Shown: positions 30,344-39,513 of the stretch, one piece after another
Layout of the letters: each line of letters opens with the position of its first letter
Position numbering within the stretch: position 1 is the first letter of the stretch
Assembly: GCA_030656015.1 (NCBI GenBank)
Contig: JAUSNX010000009.1
Span: forward strand, 96,109 to 160,108
Reading direction: 5' to 3'
Origin: Methanobacteriaceae archaeon
GTDB lineage: Archaea > Methanobacteriota > Methanobacteria > Methanobacteriales > Methanobacteriaceae
DNA: 64,000 bases
Made by a program: the position numbers and the translations under genes
The notes under the pieces: generated by a model
Told to the model about the DNA's origin: nothing
The model's input: only the letters and a program-made list of their open reading frames with translations
Databases searched by the model: none

Positions 30344-31885
30344 TCACTGTAGTTTCAATGGTTTTATAAAGAGTGAAATAATGAAGCTTATTAAAAATAT
30401 GATAGATACAAAAACAAATGCAGTTTTCATTGCACTACGGACAGTTTTGTTAATAATTGTATACAATAAAGAGTTTTTATTCCCTTGTAAGACTTCATAG
30501 GTTGTTGTATTCTTTTTTTCTTGATATATGTCCAATTTTTGATTGATTTCACTTTTAGTAAATTGGCCGGGATAAACCTGATCATAAGCTGAATATAATC
30601 CATTTATGGTTCCTAGTATGAGTATAATCCCTATAACTGCAGTTCCCATGGCTGACCCAAGATTTGAACTTGTGGACATAATACCGGTGGCATCAGCTTG
30701 CTTATCTGAGCTTGCAGAAGATAATATTACATTAGCTGTTAATGGCAGTGCTAAACCCAAGCCCATCCCCAGAAATAATGTTCCCGGGATAATATTATAA
30801 ACATGAGTATCTAAGTCGAACTGAGAACTGAGATAATAACTGGATAATAAGGCTATTAAAAATCCTATGGAAATGAGATGGTGGGGTGCAATTCGATTTG
30901 ATATTTTGGAGGAGGCTAAAGAAAAGATCAAAACCCCAATAGTTAGTGGTAAAATAGCAAGGCCCGTTGTAAATGCATCGGCTCCAGTCTCCTGCTGGAA
31001 AAAAACAGGTAATATGAAAACCGCTCCTGCAAGGGCCAGATTTAGTACCAATCTGCAAAGTGTACCTAGGGCAAAGTTTCTATTTCTAAACAATCTGATA
31101 TCCGTAAGAGGCATTTCATCCCTATTTATAACTCTTTTTTCTCGGAAATAGAATAATATTAATAGTAATATTCCTATTCCCATTATAAATGCAGGTACTT
31201 CCAAGTTTTCAATAGAATTTATACTCAAAATTCCAATGACAAATATTAGAATTCCTAATGAAGATAACAGCACTCCCCATTTGTCTAAATCTGAAAATTT
31301 CATTGATGGCGGGAAGTATTTCAATTTTCGGGACAATAAAAGAATAATTATTATAATGATCAGCTCAAGTCCAAAACCCCATCTCCAGCTGAAGAAAGTA
31401 GTTAAAAATCCTCCTACAAGTGGGCCAAAACCCGCACCGGCAGTAGCTAATGATGTCCTTATTCCCAGTGCAAATTCACGATTCTTTCCACTATAGATGC
31501 CCACTATGATGGAAGCAGTAGCCGGTGTCATCAGAGCTGCTCCCATTCCTTCTAAGATGGACCACCCAATTAATAACATGGTGGAGTTAACACTCAAAGC
31601 AGCAATGGCTGTTCCAAATCCAAAAATAACCGCCCCAATTACGTATGTTTCTCTTCTGCCCACCAAATCCTGCATCTTACCTCCGAGAAGCATTAAAGAA
31701 GCCATGGTCAGAGCATAAACACTGATAATTATCTGTATGGTAGGTATAGTGGTGTTCAAATCTACCACCAGATTGCCAATAGCTACATTCATAAATGTAG
31801 AATCAAGTGCAATAATAAATGAAGATAATGAAACAATTAAAATAGCAGTCCAACCTGTTTCAGAAGGATTAGATTTATTGTCCAA
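30344..31885 (-). CDS. MFS transporter, DHA2 (EmrB/QacA) type
   Basis: The protein has 513 residues with about 14 hydrophobic segments, the DHA2 pattern. Motif A appears as GGKMQDLVGRRETYV, motif D1 as ALDSTFMNVAIGNL, and a motif-C-like TAGAGFGPLVGGFL is in segment 5. It probably exports toxic compounds using the proton gradient. The start is a TTG preceded by TCTGGAGAAATTGTA; no better ATG exists upstream. Single gene between the kinase cluster and the phosphoesterase. The substrate is not predictable. Confidence 0.9.
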   Translation of the reverse strand: MDNKSNPSETGWTAILIVSLSSFIIALDSTFMNVAIGNLVVDLNTTIPTIQIIISVYALTMASLMLLGGKMQDLVGRRETYVIGAVIFGFGTAIAALSVNSTMLLIGWSILEGMGAALMTPATASIIVGIYSGKNREFALGIRTSLATAGAGFGPLVGGFLTTFFSWRWGFGLELIIIIIILLLSRKLKYFPPSMKFSDLDKWGVLLSSLGILIFVIGILSINSIENLEVPAFIMGIGILLLILFYFREKRVINRDEMPLTDIRLFRNRNFALGTLCRLVLNLALAGAVFILPVFFQQETGADAFTTGLAILPLTIGVLIFSLASSKISNRIAPHHLISIGFLIALLSSYYLSSQFDLDTHVYNIIPGTLFLGMGLGLALPLTANVILSSASSDKQADATGIMSTSSNLGSAMGTAVIGIILILGTINGLYSAYDQVYPGQFTKSEINQKLDIYQEKKNTTTYEVLQGNKNSLLYTIINKTVRSAMKTAFVFVSIIFLISFIISLFIKPLKLQ

Positions 31886-32032
31886 TACAATTTCTCCAGA
31901 TATTAATTCTTAATGATACAATAAGTAAATTTTTTTAAAATAAAGGATAGAATATTGATTAAATCTATATACTAAACTTACTAAACTGTAATTTTCGTTT
32001 ATTTAAAATACATTCCCCTAAAATAAAAAAAA

Positions 32033-33637
32033 TTATTTAATGTTAGTGAGTGCTTGTGACTCTAATTTTTTAATATCCCCACTTGGAGAATATTGATACA
32101 AATTTGCATAAGTTGGGGCGGAATCTTTGTTTTTAGGGGGTGCAACGACCACAAATGTCATAGTACATTTATTTTTATCAATCCAGGTACCTGAATTTAT
32201 ATAGACTTGTTTTTCTCCTTTTTCATTGAAAGAAGTTATGGCTCGTGCCTCATGAGAATGACCAAATATAACAATTCTTTTATCAGAATCCGGATTTTTG
32301 AAGAATTGGACGCCTGATTGATCATCAAGATGACTGGCAAAAGCTCCCTTCAGAACTGCTTCATCTGTAGGAATTTTAACCGGAACTAAATTGTTACTTT
32401 GTCTTTCATCCCAGCCTTCAATAATCCCGTTATATAATTTAACGTCAATAGGACCATCTTCTGAGTTTTGGTAGGGTAAAAGATCAGCTATAGCATAACA
32501 GTCACTGAATCCATCGATACCCGTATTTATGGCCTTTTTATCAAGTCCTTCTTCTACCGGGAAATCAGAGATAAGGCCTTTCCAAACATTCCAATAAAGG
32601 AAATATAGAAATTGGGTTTCTCCCAGATCATTTTTTTGAACTGGTGGAAAATTAATATCTAATTTAGGGCGGCCCTGAACAACTGAACTGGTGGCCATTC
32701 TGGTAAAGAAGTATCCTGGAGGTAGTATGGTGTCAGTTTGGGTTAAAGTCTGGTTGGAATAATCCGGGGCACAGTAAAAATTGTATCGATGCCCGTGTTC
32801 AATGACCAGTTCTGGGAAATCAGAAGGAGTATATACTCCCAAACCCCTCACGTCGCGAGTTTCAGATATTCCGGGCATTATGCTTTGAATATCCTCAGAA
32901 TCTATTAATAAATCATGATTTCCAGGCACATAAGTAACTTTTACTTGGCCGTCTTTTATTATATGGTTAAATGCATCAAAAACTGGTTTATTGTTAGAAG
33001 CTACGGCTTTGGTAAAGTCTAACTGGGTTTTTCCATTGAATGTATCTAAATGCATGGGGATGAACCATTCATCAATCAAATCACCGGCTACCACCAGTTC
33101 TTTTACATTAGGGGATGTTCTAATATGTTCTAAAAAGTTTATCAGAGCATCACGGTTACTGGTAAGTTCAGCATAAGCATCATTGGCCCCTAAATGGAGA
33201 TCACTGATACATATTATCAATGTCCTTTGATTATCTAAATCAGAAATACCTTCTGAATTCAGATTAAATGAATAATCCACCGCAAAATAAGTAGCAAATT
33301 CTTCTCTTATCGGTGCTCCACTTACCGATTTTACTTGTTCTGTAATAGAAAGTTTATATTCATCACCTTCTGAAATGGCCTCTAATTTATTGATATAGAT
33401 AAGAGATGGTGAATTCTCATCCAAATCTATTACATCACCCATATCTTCTTCTTTCCCATCAGATTTAACTTTATAAAGTTTTATTCCATCTTTAACAGTA
33501 TCCATATCTAAATCTTCACTGAATATTAATTCTATGCATTCTGTAGAATCAATAACCGATGGATCTTCCACTTTATCACTGAAAGGAATGTTCGTTTTAA
33601 CATTTAAAAATGATTTAACAGTTTTTTTAGAATCCAA
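32033..33637 (-). CDS. Calcineurin-like metallophosphoesterase with N-terminal Ig-like domain
   Basis: The protein has 534 residues. Residues 20-125 look like a bacterial Ig-like (Big_5/SbsA) domain, with IELIFSEDLDMDTVKDGIKL. The phosphoesterase follows with CISDLHLGANDAY, VVAGDLIDEW, YVPGNHDLLID, VIEHGHRYNF and IFGHSHEARA, so all five metal-binding motifs are intact. No signal peptide is visible, which is odd for an Ig-like domain normally found outside the cell. The start is a TTG (33637) with GGGG ten bases upstream; ATG starts in other frames do not fit. Substrate unknown. Confidence 0.82.
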   Translation of the reverse strand: MDSKKTVKSFLNVKTNIPFSDKVEDPSVIDSTECIELIFSEDLDMDTVKDGIKLYKVKSDGKEEDMGDVIDLDENSPSLIYINKLEAISEGDEYKLSITEQVKSVSGAPIREEFATYFAVDYSFNLNSEGISDLDNQRTLIICISDLHLGANDAYAELTSNRDALINFLEHIRTSPNVKELVVAGDLIDEWFIPMHLDTFNGKTQLDFTKAVASNNKPVFDAFNHIIKDGQVKVTYVPGNHDLLIDSEDIQSIMPGISETRDVRGLGVYTPSDFPELVIEHGHRYNFYCAPDYSNQTLTQTDTILPPGYFFTRMATSSVVQGRPKLDINFPPVQKNDLGETQFLYFLYWNVWKGLISDFPVEEGLDKKAINTGIDGFSDCYAIADLLPYQNSEDGPIDVKLYNGIIEGWDERQSNNLVPVKIPTDEAVLKGAFASHLDDQSGVQFFKNPDSDKRIVIFGHSHEARAITSFNEKGEKQVYINSGTWIDKNKCTMTFVVVAPPKNKDSAPTYANLYQYSPSGDIKKLESQALTNIK

Positions 33638-33877
33638 AGAATAAACCCCATTTTTTTATAATAGTTAATGTGGTAGAGCTTAGATAATTAATTTTCTAAA
33701 ATATTTGCTCCTTAAAAAATCTCTTCTATCCAAAGCTAATAGGAACTTAAATTAAAACATAAGTTTAGCCTTGGAATAAATATCTGAAAACATTTTTTTT
33801 AATAATTAAAAATTAAGGTATAATAAATTGTTAGTAATTAAAATTAAGGCTTGATAAAAAAAATCAGAAATATGTTA

Positions 33878-33909
33878 AAAAAAAGAAATAAGGGAATAAA
33901 CCCTTATTT
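33878..33909 (-). terminator. Hairpin plus U-tract terminator of the secreted-protein gene
   Basis: On the minus strand AAATAAGGG pairs perfectly with CCCTTATTT around a six-base loop (33886-33909), followed by C and a run of eight T (33878-33884 region). It begins ten bases after the stop codon of the gene at 33919-34320. The form equals a bacterial intrinsic terminator, unusual but workable in archaea. Confidence 0.7.
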
Positions 33910-33918
33910 AAATATTAT

Positions 33919-34320
33919 TTAGTTGTTAGGACAGTTTTTATAGTTATTATTAAGTTTAGAACCAGTTTTAACGTTTTTTAGACCGTACTGGTACTTTTTC
34001 GAGGTAGTTGATTTAGCTGCCACAACTTTAGCTGTGTTTTTCTGTCCATGCTGATACTTGTGCTGACCTAAATTAGCTACAGATTTACCGCTTTTCTGTC
34101 CATTCTGGTACTTGTGTTGCTCATCACAGTCACAAGAACCCGTTTTTGTACAGTTTGCTTTGGTACAGTTTTTTAACTTTTCTTGAGCAGTAGTCTGGTT
34201 ATTCAGTGCAGTCTGATTTTGAACCGTTTGTTGGGTGGTATTGTTAATTTGATCCGCCGCGAAAATCGGTACTAAACTGACCGTCATAACCAGTGCACAT
34301 ATTAAGGCTACTTTCTTCAC
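33919..34320 (-). CDS. Secreted repeat protein with KYQxGxK motifs and clustered cysteines
   Basis: The start is a GTG right after AAAGGAGGTGAAAAA, a near-perfect Shine-Dalgarno, giving about 133 residues; the frame is open 14 codons further up but without a site. The signal peptide is KKVALICALVMTVSLVPIFA, with likely cleavage before ADQ. The mature part has many N-glycosylation sequons (NTT, NQT, NCT) and a Cys cluster CTKANCTKTGSCDCD. Three degenerate repeats follow: QHKYQNGQK, QHKYQHGQK and SKKYQYGLK. Strongly basic. Not recognised; probably a cell-surface or metal-binding protein. It is last of a three-gene unit with a small membrane protein and a winged-helix regulator. Confidence 0.72.
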   Translation of the reverse strand: MKKVALICALVMTVSLVPIFAADQINNTTQQTVQNQTALNNQTTAQEKLKNCTKANCTKTGSCDCDEQHKYQNGQKSGKSVANLGQHKYQHGQKNTAKVVAAKSTTSKKYQYGLKNVKTGSKLNNNYKNCPNN

Positions 34321-34406
34321 TTTTTCACCTCCTTTTAGGGGTGAATTAAAGTATCGCAGCATTATATATAGGATTTTTCCAAGTTTTCACCCAGATCTTT
34401 ACCAGT

Positions 34407-34772
34407 TTATTCCCGGGTTACATATATCAATATACATAGGGCAAAAAATTCGATGATATTTAAGAAGAATATTGGCGTACCCATACCTGGCCCTCTAAAT
34501 CCCTGATAGGATAATAAAAATCCGGTAAAGAGCACATTTTGCAAAAGCAGGAGTGATGCAAATAACAAAAGCCCGAAAGTGAATTTAGATTTGAATTCCC
34601 GGTAACTTTTTACATACATATATAGTAAAATCAGCAGCAGGCAGATGTTACCAATACCAATTATAATGTCTATGGTGATAATTTGAGAGTTTGCAATACT
34701 CATTCCCGATCCAAGTCCTTGCCCGGTTCCTTGTCCAGTTCCTCCATGATATCCCTGTCCTTCCACCAGCAT
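34407..34772 (-). CDS. Small three-helix membrane protein
   Basis: The protein has 121 residues. The N-terminus is Gly-rich (GQGYHGGTGQGTGQGLGSGM). Three hydrophobic segments follow: ITIDIIIGIGNICLLLILLY, FTFGLLLFASLLLLQNVLF and FFLNIIEFFALCILIYV. Pattern resembles small membrane proteins found next to winged-helix regulators in methanogens, but no family name is certain. ATG follows AGAGGTGATTGA. It lies 29 bases after the regulator gene in the same direction, so co-transcription is very likely. Confidence 0.7.
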   Translation of the reverse strand: MLVEGQGYHGGTGQGTGQGLGSGMSIANSQIITIDIIIGIGNICLLLILLYMYVKSYREFKSKFTFGLLLFASLLLLQNVLFTGFLLSYQGFRGPGMGTPIFFLNIIEFFALCILIYVTRE

Positions 34773-34801
34773 TCAATCACCTCTAAATTAATATAAATCA
34801 A

Positions 34802-35080
34802 TTATTTTTTCATTTTACTCAAAATATCCAGAAAAATGGAGTAATTTTCCTCCATTCGATTTGATAAAAAGAACATGGCACCATATTTTTCATCACCCGA
34901 ATTAACAATATCATGGTCTTCTAGGACTTTAATATGGTGTTTAATAGTTTTATAGTCAAGATTAAGTTCTATAGAAAGCTGGTTTACATTGTAAGGCCTA
35001 TCATGAATAGCTTTAATAATTCTAGCCCTGTTAGAACCACCCCTACTCCCAGCAATCAAATACCATAAAACTCTCTTCAT
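34802..35080 (-). CDS. Winged-helix transcriptional regulator
   Basis: The protein is 92 residues from ATG at MKRVLWYLIAGSRGG. The winged helix shows NRARIIKAIHDRPYNVNQLS, then LNLDYKTIKHHIKVLEDHDI, as in ArsR-like and DUF-type archaeal regulators. No metal-binding cysteines are present. It is the first gene of the unit with the small membrane protein and the secreted repeat protein, so it probably controls that unit and itself. The frame extends three codons to a GTG, but the Shine-Dalgarno-like GTGGTTGTT overlaps it. Confidence 0.82.
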   Translation of the reverse strand: MKRVLWYLIAGSRGGSNRARIIKAIHDRPYNVNQLSIELNLDYKTIKHHIKVLEDHDIVNSGDEKYGAMFFLSNRMEENYSIFLDILSKMKK

Positions 35081-35204
35081 AACAACCACTAATATATTAA
35101 TGAATAAGTTATTCTATAATGAATTATGCACTAGTCTAATTTTTATATATGATTTTTTTCTATTTAAATTTCTACTTCCGAAAAGAGTTTCCAAATAATT
35201 TTAA

Positions 35205-35774
35205 TTACTTAATTAAATTTCTACCTTCTGAAAAAGCTTTTCCCAGACGCTTCCCAATCCCATAATAATCTCTAGATGACGGATCATACAAAAATGGCCT
35301 AATTTGTTCTATATCTGGGTTTCCATCTTTCATTAGATTTTCATCAACTTTTACATCAATTATTTCACCGGTAAAATGAGTATGTAATCCTAATTCAGTT
35401 ATATTAACTAATTTACACTCTAAAACAAATGGAAATTCTTCAATATAATGGGCATCAACTTTTTCACTTTTTACCGGTGTTAAACCGGTGACCTCAAATT
35501 TATCTTCATTTCTTCCAGAAGCAATTCCAAAATAATCAGCTTCTTTAATATGATTTTCCGAGGGAATATTTACGGTAAAAGCTTTTTTATTCATAATATT
35601 TCTGTGAGTATAAGTTGCTTCTCTTAGAGAAATTGAAACACACGGTGGACTAGAACAGGATATTCCGCCCCAGGCTGCATTCATAGCATTTGGTTTTCCA
35701 TCTTTATTATAAGTTCCAATTATGAATACGGGAGTTGGATATACAATTGTTTTTGCACCAATAGATTTTTTCAT
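35205..35774 (-). CDS. Flavin reductase family protein (flavoredoxin-like)
   Basis: The protein has 189 residues. It begins [20 protein letters not shown], with [34 protein letters not shown] and [18 protein letters not shown], the split-barrel FMN-binding motifs. Homologues in anaerobes transfer electrons as flavoredoxins or flavin reductases. It binds FMN in the cytoplasm. ATG follows GGTGATAAT. It lies 47 bases after the MDR oxidoreductase on the same strand, so the two may be co-transcribed and form a redox pair (inference). Confidence 0.88.
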   Translation of the reverse strand: MKKSIGAKTIVYPTPVFIIGTYNKDGKPNAMNAAWGGISCSSPPCVSISLREATYTHRNIMNKKAFTVNIPSENHIKEADYFGIASGRNEDKFEVTGLTPVKSEKVDAHYIEEFPFVLECKLVNITELGLHTHFTGEIIDVKVDENLMKDGNPDIEQIRPFLYDPSSRDYYGIGKRLGKAFSEGRNLIK

Positions 35775-35821
35775 ATTATCACCAACGATCTTGACTTCAT
35801 TTACTTCATTTTCTATTTCTA

Positions 35822-36793
35822 TTATGTCATTGTTATGACTACATTCCCCTTCTTGTGTCCTTTTTCAACATATTTGTGAGCTTCAGCAATCTGTTCTAAA
35901 GGATAGCATCTATCTATGACTGTTTTTATCTTTCCATTTTCTATTAGCTCTTTGAGGAATATTAAATCTTCAGTCTTGGGACTTGCTGCCCCTATTATAA
36001 CTTTCTTACTGCTTCTTGCAGAATTCAATGGACCTCGAACCATTTGCAGCAGACCAGGATTAGCTAAAATATAGAGTCCATCTTGCTTCAGCGATCTTAA
36101 ACTATTTGAAAACGAACTCTGGCCAACCACATCAAAAATAACATCATAGATCTGGCCGTTTTTGGTAAAATCCTCTTTAGTGTAGTCAATGACATGATCT
36201 GCACCAATGGAACGTACCATGTCCAGATTACTGATACTACACGCCCCCGTAACTTCGGCCCCCAAGTATTTGGCAATCTGTACTGCAAAAGTACCAATAC
36301 TACCAGAAGCTCCATTAATCAGAACCTTTTGACCACTCTGGATATTTCCTTTTCTAATAAAATGCAGTGCATCAAGGCCCCCAAAAGGAACGGCAGCTGC
36401 TTCTTCATAGGTCATATTAGGTGGTTTCGTTGTTAGCACATCATCCTCAGATAGACATATGTACTCCGCATGAGCACCAAAACCAAAACCAGTACGTCCA
36501 AAAACTTGGTCACCTTTCCTAAATCGCTTTACATCTTTACCTAAGGATTCAATTTCTCCAGCTAGCTCTTGACCTAGTATTTTGTTTCTTGGCCCTCTGA
36601 TACCAAACCCTATTCTCGCAGGAAGCCACAACCAGCCAGGCATTTTGAAACTTCGAATTTCACAGTCTCCAGCAGTTACTGATGTCGCATGTATCCTTAT
36701 CAGTAATTCGTTGTCTTTAGGGGTAGGTTTTTCTACTTCTTCCAGCTGAAGAACATCCGGTGATCCGTATTTTGTGCATACAACTGCTTTCAT
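35822..36793 (-). CDS. Zinc-free MDR oxidoreductase (quinone oxidoreductase-like)
   Basis: The protein has 323 residues of the medium-chain dehydrogenase/reductase superfamily. It shows an N-terminal GroES-like domain ([33 protein letters not shown]), then a Rossmann domain with [20 protein letters not shown], the NAD(P)-binding glycine motif. Catalytic zinc ligands typical of alcohol dehydrogenases are missing, which points to the quinone-oxidoreductase group. Substrate unknown. ATG follows AAGGGAAAGAGACAA. Operon-like with the flavin reductase gene. Confidence 0.88.
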   Translation of the reverse strand: MKAVVCTKYGSPDVLQLEEVEKPTPKDNELLIRIHATSVTAGDCEIRSFKMPGWLWLPARIGFGIRGPRNKILGQELAGEIESLGKDVKRFRKGDQVFGRTGFGFGAHAEYICLSEDDVLTTKPPNMTYEEAAAVPFGGLDALHFIRKGNIQSGQKVLINGASGSIGTFAVQIAKYLGAEVTGACSISNLDMVRSIGADHVIDYTKEDFTKNGQIYDVIFDVVGQSSFSNSLRSLKQDGLYILANPGLLQMVRGPLNSARSSKKVIIGAASPKTEDLIFLKELIENGKIKTVIDRCYPLEQIAEAHKYVEKGHKKGNVVITMT

Positions 36794-37045
36794 TTGTCTC
36801 TTTCCCTTTTTGATTGAAAAATTATCAATAATTTTAATCTCATCTTCATTACAACTATTTTACTGTCTAATTTAATTAAATGTTTTCAAATAATTTGTTT
36901 GATATTAAAATTAATAGAAATTAATTGATAATAAATAATATAAAAAACTAATTAATAATTAAGATGAAAATAAAGAGTATCTTGGAGGTTAGTTTATATC
37001 ATAGTAATGTCAAGATTTTTTGCTAAATCCATTTGGGAGGTTTAA

Positions 37046-37309
37046 ATGTTAAGTAAAGTGCCACCACCTAAAATAAAAGACGGCCCAAATTATGACTTAA
37101 TTGGTATTATACTGATTCTAGTGCTAATAGTAGGGATAGCTGGTGGATATGTTTTATTTTCTCAACCACAAACTCCGGTTATTACAACTAATACTAGCAA
37201 CAATACCACTGCAAACAATACAACCTCAACTGTTGAAAATCAACCAATAGTTAAAAAAAAGGAAACTAATCCAAATAAGTCAAATAATAAGCCCAAATCC
37301 ACTAAATGA
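37046..37309 (+). CDS. Small single-pass membrane protein with Asn/Thr- and Lys-rich tail
   Basis: The protein has 87 residues. One membrane helix lies at about 17-37 (IGIILILVLIVGIAGGYVLF). The external part is rich in Asn and Thr with sequons, and the tail is Lys- and Pro-rich (KKKETNPNKSNNKPKSTK). The ATG follows GGGAGGTTTAA. No family recognised; it could be a small cell-envelope protein. A TATA-like TTTATATC lies about 50 bases upstream. Confidence 0.7.
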   Translation: MLSKVPPPKIKDGPNYDLIGIILILVLIVGIAGGYVLFSQPQTPVITTNTSNNTTANNTTSTVENQPIVKKKETNPNKSNNKPKSTK

Positions 37310-37642
37310 TCCATTTATTGGTTCAATAGGATAATTTAAATAATTTATTGGTATTCCATCTTCTCTATTCATTTCTCTTTGATTTATAACTAGTAGCTTT
37401 TTATAAATACTTAAAATCTTAATTAAACTACTAATCGTTTTATCGTGGTGGTATTGTTTCAATCAAGAACCTAAACCAAAACCAAAACCAAAACCTCCCT
37501 ATATTTTTTTTTGTATTGCACCTGAACAAAATCAACTGCTTGAATACTAGCAAAAGATGAGTGTTATTAACCTTCTAAAAAAAGCAAAAACTTAAAAAAA
37601 GAGATAGTTCCCCTTGGGGGAGAGGACTTTAAATTTTCTTCT
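37310..37642. other. Intergenic region with AAAACC tandem repeat and a terminator
   Basis: This 333-base gap holds a short tandem repeat, AAAACC, about 3.7 copies at 37473-37495. A frame through it would encode a Lys-Pro repeat after a hydrophobic stretch, but no start codon exists. Near the right end is a GC hairpin followed by a U-tract on the minus strand, listed separately. Nothing else was recognised. Confidence 0.45.
37594..37621 (-). terminator. Putative hairpin terminator of the CPBP protease gene
   Basis: On the minus strand TCCCC and GGGGA pair around a three-base loop (37609-37621). A run of T follows (37594-37600). It lies about 22 bases after the CPBP stop codon. The stem is short and the U-tract is about eight bases away, so confidence is moderate. 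Confidence 0.4.
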
Positions 37643-38566
37643 TTATACTCCTTCTGCCGGTAGCTGGGGCAGTTTATTTCTATAATGCCAGAATATGAGA
37701 GCAAGAATCACATACATGAGTGCCACAAACCATCCAAACTCACCCAGCATCATCTCTCCAGCATCGGTGGTCTTTGTGAGTACCGGATAGAACTGCTGGA
37801 TGAAGTAGTTCCAGAATCCATGGAAAAGCACTGCCACCCAGACACTTCCAGATATGATACGGAGCCAGGCTAGGATTAAACCAGCACCCATTACCGAGGG
37901 AATAAAAACGGCCAGGGAGAATATGAGCGATCCTGTCCCATGATAAGAACCAAAGAGGATCAGGGGGAAATGCCAGATAGTCCATATGGCAGCGGATAAA
38001 AGGGCAAGTGAAGTGAATGTCTGGAATCTGGCCAGTTCTGGTACCAAAAATCCACGCCAACCAAACTCTTCACCAGCAGCAAAAAAACAGTTCAAACCAA
38101 TTGCCAGCAATAAAGAAGGTATGAAACTAATTGTAAGGATATTTGCAGCCCCATAGGGGTTAAAAGGCGCTACGCCTGAGATCCATGCTAAACCAAACAT
38201 GAGGAGCCCGGCAACAATCGGGAGCAGGATACCAACAAGCAGCCAGATCGGTTTTCCCATACCAACTCCAAACCCCTTCAAATTCCGCTGGTAGTATAAA
38301 CGTGTAATAACAGCAGCAAGGGCAGGACACCACATAGAACCAACAGTATAGAGAAGTATAATAGTGGCATTATCCGCAACTAAAGGCGTCTTAGATATAA
38401 GGTACCAGAAGATGGAGGATAAAGCAAAGGTCAACACTATAAATGTGATTACTGTCTTTTTTGGATCAGTGGCTGGACTTGATAGTTTATCTTCGTTAAT
38501 TTTCCCTTTTCCAGTTAAAAGATAGTTCATCCATCCTTTTTTAATGCTTTTCTGTTTTAATTTCAT
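37643..38566 (-). CDS. CPBP-family intramembrane metalloprotease
   Basis: The protein has about 307 residues with eight hydrophobic segments. The CPBP/CAAX-protease signature is FFAAGEEFGWRGFLVPEL (EExxxR), followed by WHFPLILFGSYHG and LFHGFWNYF, giving the Glu and His ligands. The start is ambiguous: ATG at 38566 has GGTGAA directly before it, while a GTG at 38584 has AGGGG ten bases upstream. Members cleave prenylated proteins or peptides, or act in peptide immunity; the substrate here is unknown. Single gene. Confidence 0.85.
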   Translation of the reverse strand: MKLKQKSIKKGWMNYLLTGKGKINEDKLSSPATDPKKTVITFIVLTFALSSIFWYLISKTPLVADNATIILLYTVGSMWCPALAAVITRLYYQRNLKGFGVGMGKPIWLLVGILLPIVAGLLMFGLAWISGVAPFNPYGAANILTISFIPSLLLAIGLNCFFAAGEEFGWRGFLVPELARFQTFTSLALLSAAIWTIWHFPLILFGSYHGTGSLIFSLAVFIPSVMGAGLILAWLRIISGSVWVAVLFHGFWNYFIQQFYPVLTKTTDAGEMMLGEFGWFVALMYVILALIFWHYRNKLPQLPAEGV

Positions 38567-38770
38567 TTCACCTTCTAATTCCACTTTTTTCCAACCCCTT
38601 AAAAATTTTTATATAAACTATTTTTTTGTATTTCAATTAAGAAATATATAATATTCCTCCCTAACTGATTTTAGACTTTAATATTTATTACCTGCAAAGA
38701 ATGAATTAATTTATATCCTTAATAGAACTTATATTCCCCTCTTAACTGAAAAACCGATTGGCTGTTTATT

Positions 38771-38917
38771 CTACTTTATCCTCTTTTTGGGGCCATCCGG
38801 GACATTAACTGCAAAAATACCATTATAATTTATTTTAACAATCATATTTTCTTTTTTGAAGGTAACATCCATGATTATGATTTCCCTTTTTTTCAAAAAG
38901 TTATTCTCACCTTTCAT
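38771..38917 (-). CDS. Short ORF of doubtful status
   Basis: A 48-codon frame, starting MKGENNFLKKREIIIMDVTF and ending in VPDGPKKRIK, lies in the 447-base gap between the lipoprotein and CPBP genes. It is an amphipathic beta-like sequence with no good ribosome site at its first ATG; an internal ATG at codon 16 has AGGGAAATC upstream. It could be a small protein, a remnant or chance. The remaining gap sequence is AT-rich with no other feature recognised. Confidence 0.25.
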   Translation of the reverse strand: MKGENNFLKKREIIIMDVTFKKENMIVKINYNGIFAVNVPDGPKKRIK

Positions 38918-39031
38918 CAGCCGGGGAAAAAGTTAAGAGCTAAAAAAAATAGTTTAAATTGAATTTTAATAAAAAATTTATGAGACAACCTCAAAATAAA
39001 AAAAATAATAATTTAGCCATTAGTAACTAAA

Positions 39032-39481
39032 TTAAACTTCAATCGTCTTTTTATATATGGCACCAGACACGTCACTGCCAGAGAATACACTATCAAAGAA
39101 TAAAACATCTACTTTGGCCGGTTTTTCATCACCACTGAGCATTCCATTTCCAGTTACTTTTAGGGTTTGACCAGCAGTAACATCATTAATATTCCATGCT
39201 AACGAATTTTTATCAATTACTGCACCACTAGCATCGTACCAGATTAAAACCATTTCTAAATAGCCGTAGTCTTTATCCGGAGTGATAGTAGCCTTAACTT
39301 TGTACATACCATATCCTTCAGATACAACTTTCAAATTGGTTACATTCAAAGATGAATCACTAGAAGCAGATGATGAATCAGATGTTCCATTACTGGAGCT
39401 ACCACTATCAGTACATCCACTAATGGCCACAATTCCCATTATTAAAAGCACAACTGCACCTATAACTAATTTATTTTTCAT
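39032..39481 (-). CDS. Secreted lipoprotein-like protein
   Basis: The protein has 149 residues. It has a signal sequence KLVIGAVVLLIMGIVAISGC ending in a lipobox-like AISGC, and then a long Ser-rich linker (residues 24-45). The C-terminal domain (50-149) is beta-rich, like FxLYD-type domains. It should be anchored outside the cell. ATG follows GGAGGTTAAAA. It lies 32 bases after the DUF4064 gene on the same strand, so the two may be co-transcribed. Ligand unknown. Confidence 0.78.
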   Translation of the reverse strand: MKNKLVIGAVVLLIMGIVAISGCTDSGSSSNGTSDSSSASSDSSLNVTNLKVVSEGYGMYKVKATITPDKDYGYLEMVLIWYDASGAVIDKNSLAWNINDVTAGQTLKVTGNGMLSGDEKPAKVDVLFFDSVFSGSDVSGAIYKKTIEV

Positions 39482-39513
39482 TTTTAACCTCCAATATCAA
39501 ATCATTATAAAAA

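Noticed and set aside
34324..34345. Hairpin TTCACC/GGTGAA that could mask the ribosome site of the secreted-protein gene
   Set aside because: The likely TATA box is so close that transcription would begin about within the hairpin, so the structure may never form in RNA.
37013..37048. Mini-ORF MSRFFAKSIWEV whose stop codon touches the ATG of the gene at 37046
   Set aside because: A TATA-like box lies only about 20 bases before its ATG, so the transcript would probably start within or after it; a leader peptide is not supported.
37400..37560. Frame with hydrophobic stretch followed by Lys-Pro repeats over the AAAACC tandem repeat
   Set aside because: No ATG, GTG or TTG in frame after the upstream stop; the repeat alone explains the Lys-Pro text.
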